In this document: positions 60,683 through 64,000 of the stretch, in pieces
Layout: every line of letters begins with the position of its first letter
How positions within the stretch are numbered: position 1 is the stretch's first letter
Source of the DNA: Paenirhizobium daejeonense
Lineage (GTDB): Bacteria; Pseudomonadota; Alphaproteobacteria; Rhizobiales; Rhizobiaceae
Assembly: GCF_014280875.1 (NCBI RefSeq)
Contig: NZ_JACLAL010000001.1
Span: 496,001 to 560,000, forward strand
Direction: 5' to 3'
DNA: 64,000 nucleotides
Position numbers and translations under genes: made by a program
The notes under the pieces: model-generated
Databases searched by the model: none
What the model saw: only the letters and a program-made list of their open reading frames with translations
What the model was told of the DNA's origin: nothing

Positions 60683-63600
60683 ATGTCAAAAAAGTATCAT
60701 TTTAATATGCGAAATGCTCACCCCCACGTTCTTCGGCGAAGCCTTGGAGCCTTGCTCTGCGGGGCGGCTTTTCTGGGGGCTGCCATGGTTCCCGCTCATG
60801 CTGCTGACGATGGCACCTTGCGCCTTCTCTCCCTCAACATCTGGAACAAGTTCAAGCAGACGCCGGCAGTAACCGGCGATTTCATGATCAACGGCAACTG
60901 GGATGTGCTGATGTTCCAGGAGGCCAACGGCAGTAGATATGTGTCGGATATTCCCGGCATACTGAAGGATGCCGGTCTTGGCACCTATGGCGGCAATCTC
61001 GTAGGCGATGTCGGGATCATCTCCCGTCTTTCGGGAACCTACGGAAGCTATCAGGCTCCGGGACTCAGCACGCAGGGGCGCTATGTCAGCTACCAGATAA
61101 TCGACGGCGAAGCCGGAAGGCCGATGACAACTGTCGGCACCGTCCATCTGGACTATAGCGACGAGGCGACCAAGCGGGTTGCCGAGGCCAAGGCACTCAA
61201 TGCCTGGGCGAAGACGCAAACCAATCCCCTGATCATCTCGGGCGACTTCAATGCCGGTGACGTTTCCGAGCGTGGGCTTCACTCCAAGAGCCAGCAGGAA
61301 CTCCTGTTGCGTATCTATACCAAGAGCCCGAACAGCTTCTACTACAGTCTCCTCGAGCAATATGCGAAGGACAAGACGGCTCTGGACCAGTTTATCGCCG
61401 ACTGGCGCGGAAAGGGATCAGCGGCAATCGATGCTGCCACAATCCCTTCGGATCTGTTTGCCGATGAGACCTATCCCGTCGCCGGCAACACGCCACAGAC
61501 GATGAACGTTCTCAAAAAGCAGTTCATGCTGCTGCAGACGGATGAGGAGCGTGAACAGTTTGCGCCGCATGAACTCAACGACGGCAGCGCCACATGGCCG
61601 TCGGCCGGTGAAGATGCGACCAACACCTGGGGCAGCTGGCACCGGGTCAAGATCGACCATTTTCTGGCATCGCGGCCCTTCGGCAAGTGGTACACGATTG
61701 CCGACGATCCGAACGACCCCTATCTCGGAGTCATCAAGGATGTCTATGTCACTAAGCCTGATGGCTCGACCACGCCTCTGTCCGACCACGAACCGGTCGC
61801 TCACGAATTCCGATGGATTGGCCCCGTCCTCGAGACCTACAAGGAAACGGTCAGCGGCGTCGATGTCGACAAGACGCGGATTGTCTGGAGCGAAGATGCC
61901 AATACCTTCCGTGAAAACGGCAAGCAGTTTTACCTGACGCGCAACAACATGCGGCAGGACGTCTATCTCGGCCAGGTTTCCGACGAAAACGGCATGCCGA
62001 TCCTGATGGGTCTGACCGATGCCGAAAAGAAGACGCTTCTCGACTGCAAGAGTACGGATGCACGTTTCCAGCAGGCAATCGCCGAATACTGCATCGATGA
62101 TCACAGCTTCATCGGCGAGACACTCATCACGGATGGCGGCATGGTCATCGTCGACGAAGACGCCGCTCTCGGCACCTCTGCCGCGGACCTTCGTCTCGAC
62201 AACGGTACACTGCAGATCGCCGGAACGGCCATGACCTCGCTCGACCGCTCTGTGATCCTTGAAGCCGGCGGTGGCACGATCGACATCAACGCCCCCTCCA
62301 ACAAGGTGACGATCGCCCGCGAGATTTCCGGAACGGGCGCGTTCACCAAGGCCGGCGCGGGCACGCTGAACCTAACCGCCGACAACAGCTATACCGGCGA
62401 GACCATCGTTGCCGGTGGCCGTCTGGCGGTCAATGGTTCGATCGAGGATTCGGTCCTGACCACTGTCCTGAGCGGCGGCATCCTCGGCGGCAACGGCGCG
62501 GTTGGCGATCTCGTCGTCGAAGCCGGCGGTACGGTTGCCCCGGGCAATTCCATCGGCCGCCTGAACGTTGCCGGTGACGTTACCTTCGAGAAGGGCTCGA
62601 CCTACGAGGCCGAGGTCGATGGCAGCGGCAACGCCGACATGATCTCTGCCACCGGTTCGATCTTCATCAACGGCGGTTCGCTCTACTTCATCGCTGCAGG
62701 TAGCGGCTATGATCCGGCGACGGATTACACCATCCTGTCCGCCGGTACGGGGATCACGGGCCGGTTCGACAGTGTCGGTTCGGATTACGCCTTCCTGTCT
62801 CCGGATATGCTCTACACTCCGACGGGCGTTACCCTGCGGCTCGAGCGCAACGACATCGACTTCGGCAGCGTCGCTACCACGCGCAACCGCGTCGCCACCG
62901 CCGGCGGTATCGAAAGCCTCGGCACTGGCAATGCCCTCTACTCTGCGGTTCTGCGGCTTGATGCGGCCACCGCCGACGAAGCCTTCCATCAGGTATCGGG
63001 CGAAATGTATCCCTCGATCGCCGGTGCGCTGGCCGATGACAGCCGCTTTGTCCGTGATGCTGTCGAACAGCGTTTAAGCGGCATGGAAGCGGTAACCGGC
63101 ATAGCCGGCCAGCCGGGCGAGGATGCTTCAGGATATCAGGCCTGGAGCCAGGGCTTCGGCTCCAAGGGTTCTACCGACGGCAGCGGCGTCGATCAGCTCG
63201 ACCGCAGCACCGGTGGTCTGCTGATGGGTATCGACACCATGGTGACGGAAGACCTGCGCCTTGGCATCCTCGGCGGCTACGGCCGGTCCTCCTTCTCGCA
63301 GAGTGGTCAGCCTGCCTCTGCCGATGCCGACAGCTACATCCTCGGCTTCTACGGCTCCACCCAGTTCGATGCCCTGCGCCTGAGCTTCGGCGGCAGCTAT
63401 GGTTGGAACTCGATCGAGGCCGACCGTGACATCTCCTTCGGCAATTTCACCGACAGCCTGAAGGCCGATTACGATGCTGCGACCGCCCAGATCTTCGGCG
63501 AAGCTGCCTATCGCATGCAGCTTGGCGATGCGTTGTTCGAGCCCTTCGCCGGTCTGGCCCAGGTCCACGTCTCGACGGATGGCTTTACCGAAGACGGCGG

Positions 63601-63949
63601 TGCTGCCGCACTCTCCGTCGACGACGCCACCTACAACGTGACCTTTGCCAATATCGGTCTGCGTGCAGCCACCTCGTTCGATGTCGGCGGCACCGTGGTT
63701 CGCCTCAAGGGGCAGGCATCCTGGCGTCACGCCTTCAGCGACAACGCCCCGGATGCCTCGATGGCGCTCGCTGGCGGTTCTGTGTTCGATATCCAGGGTG
63801 CTTCCGCCAGCCGTGATACGGCCGTCGTCAAGGCCGGTGTCGACTTCGATGTCGCGAAGAACTCGTCGGTCTCCGTCAACTACGTCGGCGAATTCGCCGC
63901 CGGAGGCGCAGATCACGGCGTCAATGCCGGTTTCAAGCTGAAGTTCTGA
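60683..63949 (+). CDS. autotransporter with endonuclease/exonuclease/phosphatase passenger
   Basis: This 1088-residue protein has an extended signal region (residues 1-41, SLGALLCGAAFLGAAM, cut near AHA). Residues about 45-380 form an EEP-fold enzyme with LLSLNIWN, MFQEANG, GTVHLDY, IISGDFNAG, KIDHFLAS and LSDHEPVAHEF; these carry the metal and catalytic residues. A beta-helix passenger linker (about 500-740, YTGETIVAGGRLAVNGS) and a C-terminal autotransporter barrel ending KLKF follow. The substrate may be DNA, lipid headgroup or phosphoester. Confidence 0.9.
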   Translation: MSKKYHFNMRNAHPHVLRRSLGALLCGAAFLGAAMVPAHAADDGTLRLLSLNIWNKFKQTPAVTGDFMINGNWDVLMFQEANGSRYVSDIPGILKDAGLGTYGGNLVGDVGIISRLSGTYGSYQAPGLSTQGRYVSYQIIDGEAGRPMTTVGTVHLDYSDEATKRVAEAKALNAWAKTQTNPLIISGDFNAGDVSERGLHSKSQQELLLRIYTKSPNSFYYSLLEQYAKDKTALDQFIADWRGKGSAAIDAATIPSDLFADETYPVAGNTPQTMNVLKKQFMLLQTDEEREQFAPHELNDGSATWPSAGEDATNTWGSWHRVKIDHFLASRPFGKWYTIADDPNDPYLGVIKDVYVTKPDGSTTPLSDHEPVAHEFRWIGPVLETYKETVSGVDVDKTRIVWSEDANTFRENGKQFYLTRNNMRQDVYLGQVSDENGMPILMGLTDAEKKTLLDCKSTDARFQQAIAEYCIDDHSFIGETLITDGGMVIVDEDAALGTSAADLRLDNGTLQIAGTAMTSLDRSVILEAGGGTIDINAPSNKVTIAREISGTGAFTKAGAGTLNLTADNSYTGETIVAGGRLAVNGSIEDSVLTTVLSGGILGGNGAVGDLVVEAGGTVAPGNSIGRLNVAGDVTFEKGSTYEAEVDGSGNADMISATGSIFINGGSLYFIAAGSGYDPATDYTILSAGTGITGRFDSVGSDYAFLSPDMLYTPTGVTLRLERNDIDFGSVATTRNRVATAGGIESLGTGNALYSAVLRLDAATADEAFHQVSGEMYPSIAGALADDSRFVRDAVEQRLSGMEAVTGIAGQPGEDASGYQAWSQGFGSKGSTDGSGVDQLDRSTGGLLMGIDTMVTEDLRLGILGGYGRSSFSQSGQPASADADSYILGFYGSTQFDALRLSFGGSYGWNSIEADRDISFGNFTDSLKADYDAATAQIFGEAAYRMQLGDALFEPFAGLAQVHVSTDGFTEDGGAAALSVDDATYNVTFANIGLRAATSFDVGGTVVRLKGQASWRHAFSDNAPDASMALAGGSVFDIQGASASRDTAVVKAGVDFDVAKNSSVSVNYVGEFAAGGADHGVNAGFKLKF

Positions 63950-63972
63950 TTTGAAACAGCCATCTTGAAAAG

Positions 63973-63998
63973 CGAAGGCGGGTCACGGCCCGCCTTCG
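63973..63998 (+). terminator. terminator after the EEP autotransporter
   Basis: CGAAGGCGGG (63973-63982) and CCCGCCTTCG (63989-63998) form a perfect 10-base stem with a six-base loop, 24 bases after the stop. The window ends before any T-run can be fully seen. Confidence 0.7.
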
Positions 63999-64000
63999 TT

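Noticed and set aside
1..64000. CRISPR array
   Set aside because: No regularly spaced identical direct repeats were seen; the repeats present are palindromic intergenic elements.

Overview
The window is chromosomal DNA from an alphaproteobacterium, most likely a member of the Rhizobiaceae (Rhizobium/Agrobacterium/Sinorhizobium relatives). Grounds: high GC with strong GC3 bias, a feuN-feuP-feuQ block, the cycHJKL (ccmIEFH) operon followed by degP, a two-component pair, glnE and a PleC-type kinase, and the short palindromic intergenic repeats common in rhizobia. From memory, the backbone order resembles the Sinorhizobium meliloti chromosome; I could not check this.

Positions 1-1100 hold the end of an unidentified gene and an AT-rich reverse-strand gene whose product carries a HEPN-like R-N-x3-H motif. 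A promoter-like site and an intrinsic terminator follow.

Positions 1316-21364 are an almost complete gene transfer agent (GTA)-type structural cluster: small and large terminase, endolysin, portal, prohead protease, HK97 capsid, head-tail connectors, tail terminator, tail tube, two tail-assembly proteins, a short tape measure, the distal tail/hub/NlpC peptidase/megatron set (RcGTA gp12-gp15 equivalents) and a small holin-like protein. There is no integrase, repressor or replication gene, so a domesticated phage/GTA is favoured over an active prophage. The cluster is odd in three ways: an MFS transporter gene lies antisense inside it, an endolysin gene sits between terminase and portal, and many of its gaps are filled with palindromic or C-rich repeats.

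Positions 21441-35998 are core envelope and stress genes: FeuN-FeuP-FeuQ, a 17-kDa-antigen-like lipoprotein, the cytochrome c maturation operon ccmIEFH with a Fnr/FixK-like box upstream, the periplasmic protease DegP with an adjacent response regulator/kinase pair, and glnE (nitrogen control). A 264-bp nested inverted-repeat element lies between the kinase and glnE.

Positions 36300-48360 hold a DrrAB-like ABC exporter, an HAF-repeat autotransporter (reverse), a PleC-like kinase (reverse), a DUF4344 metallopeptidase, aminopeptidase N (reverse) and a soluble chemoreceptor-like protein (reverse). Positions 48663-64000 are accessory or metabolic: DMT and MFS transporters, a putative HTH regulator, two microproteins, a uracil-DNA glycosylase-like protein, a LysR regulator divergent from an arylamine N-acetyltransferase, a short Hsp70-like ATPase, an AmpR-like regulator divergent from a class D beta-lactamase, two paralogous small membrane proteins, a divergent SDR, and a 1088-residue autotransporter with an endonuclease/exonuclease/phosphatase passenger. 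No rRNA, tRNA or CRISPR array was seen. The best leads for something undescribed are the nested repeat element at 32706-32969, the short transcription unit at 1141-1267, the MFS gene within the GTA operon, and the phosphodiesterase-type autotransporter.
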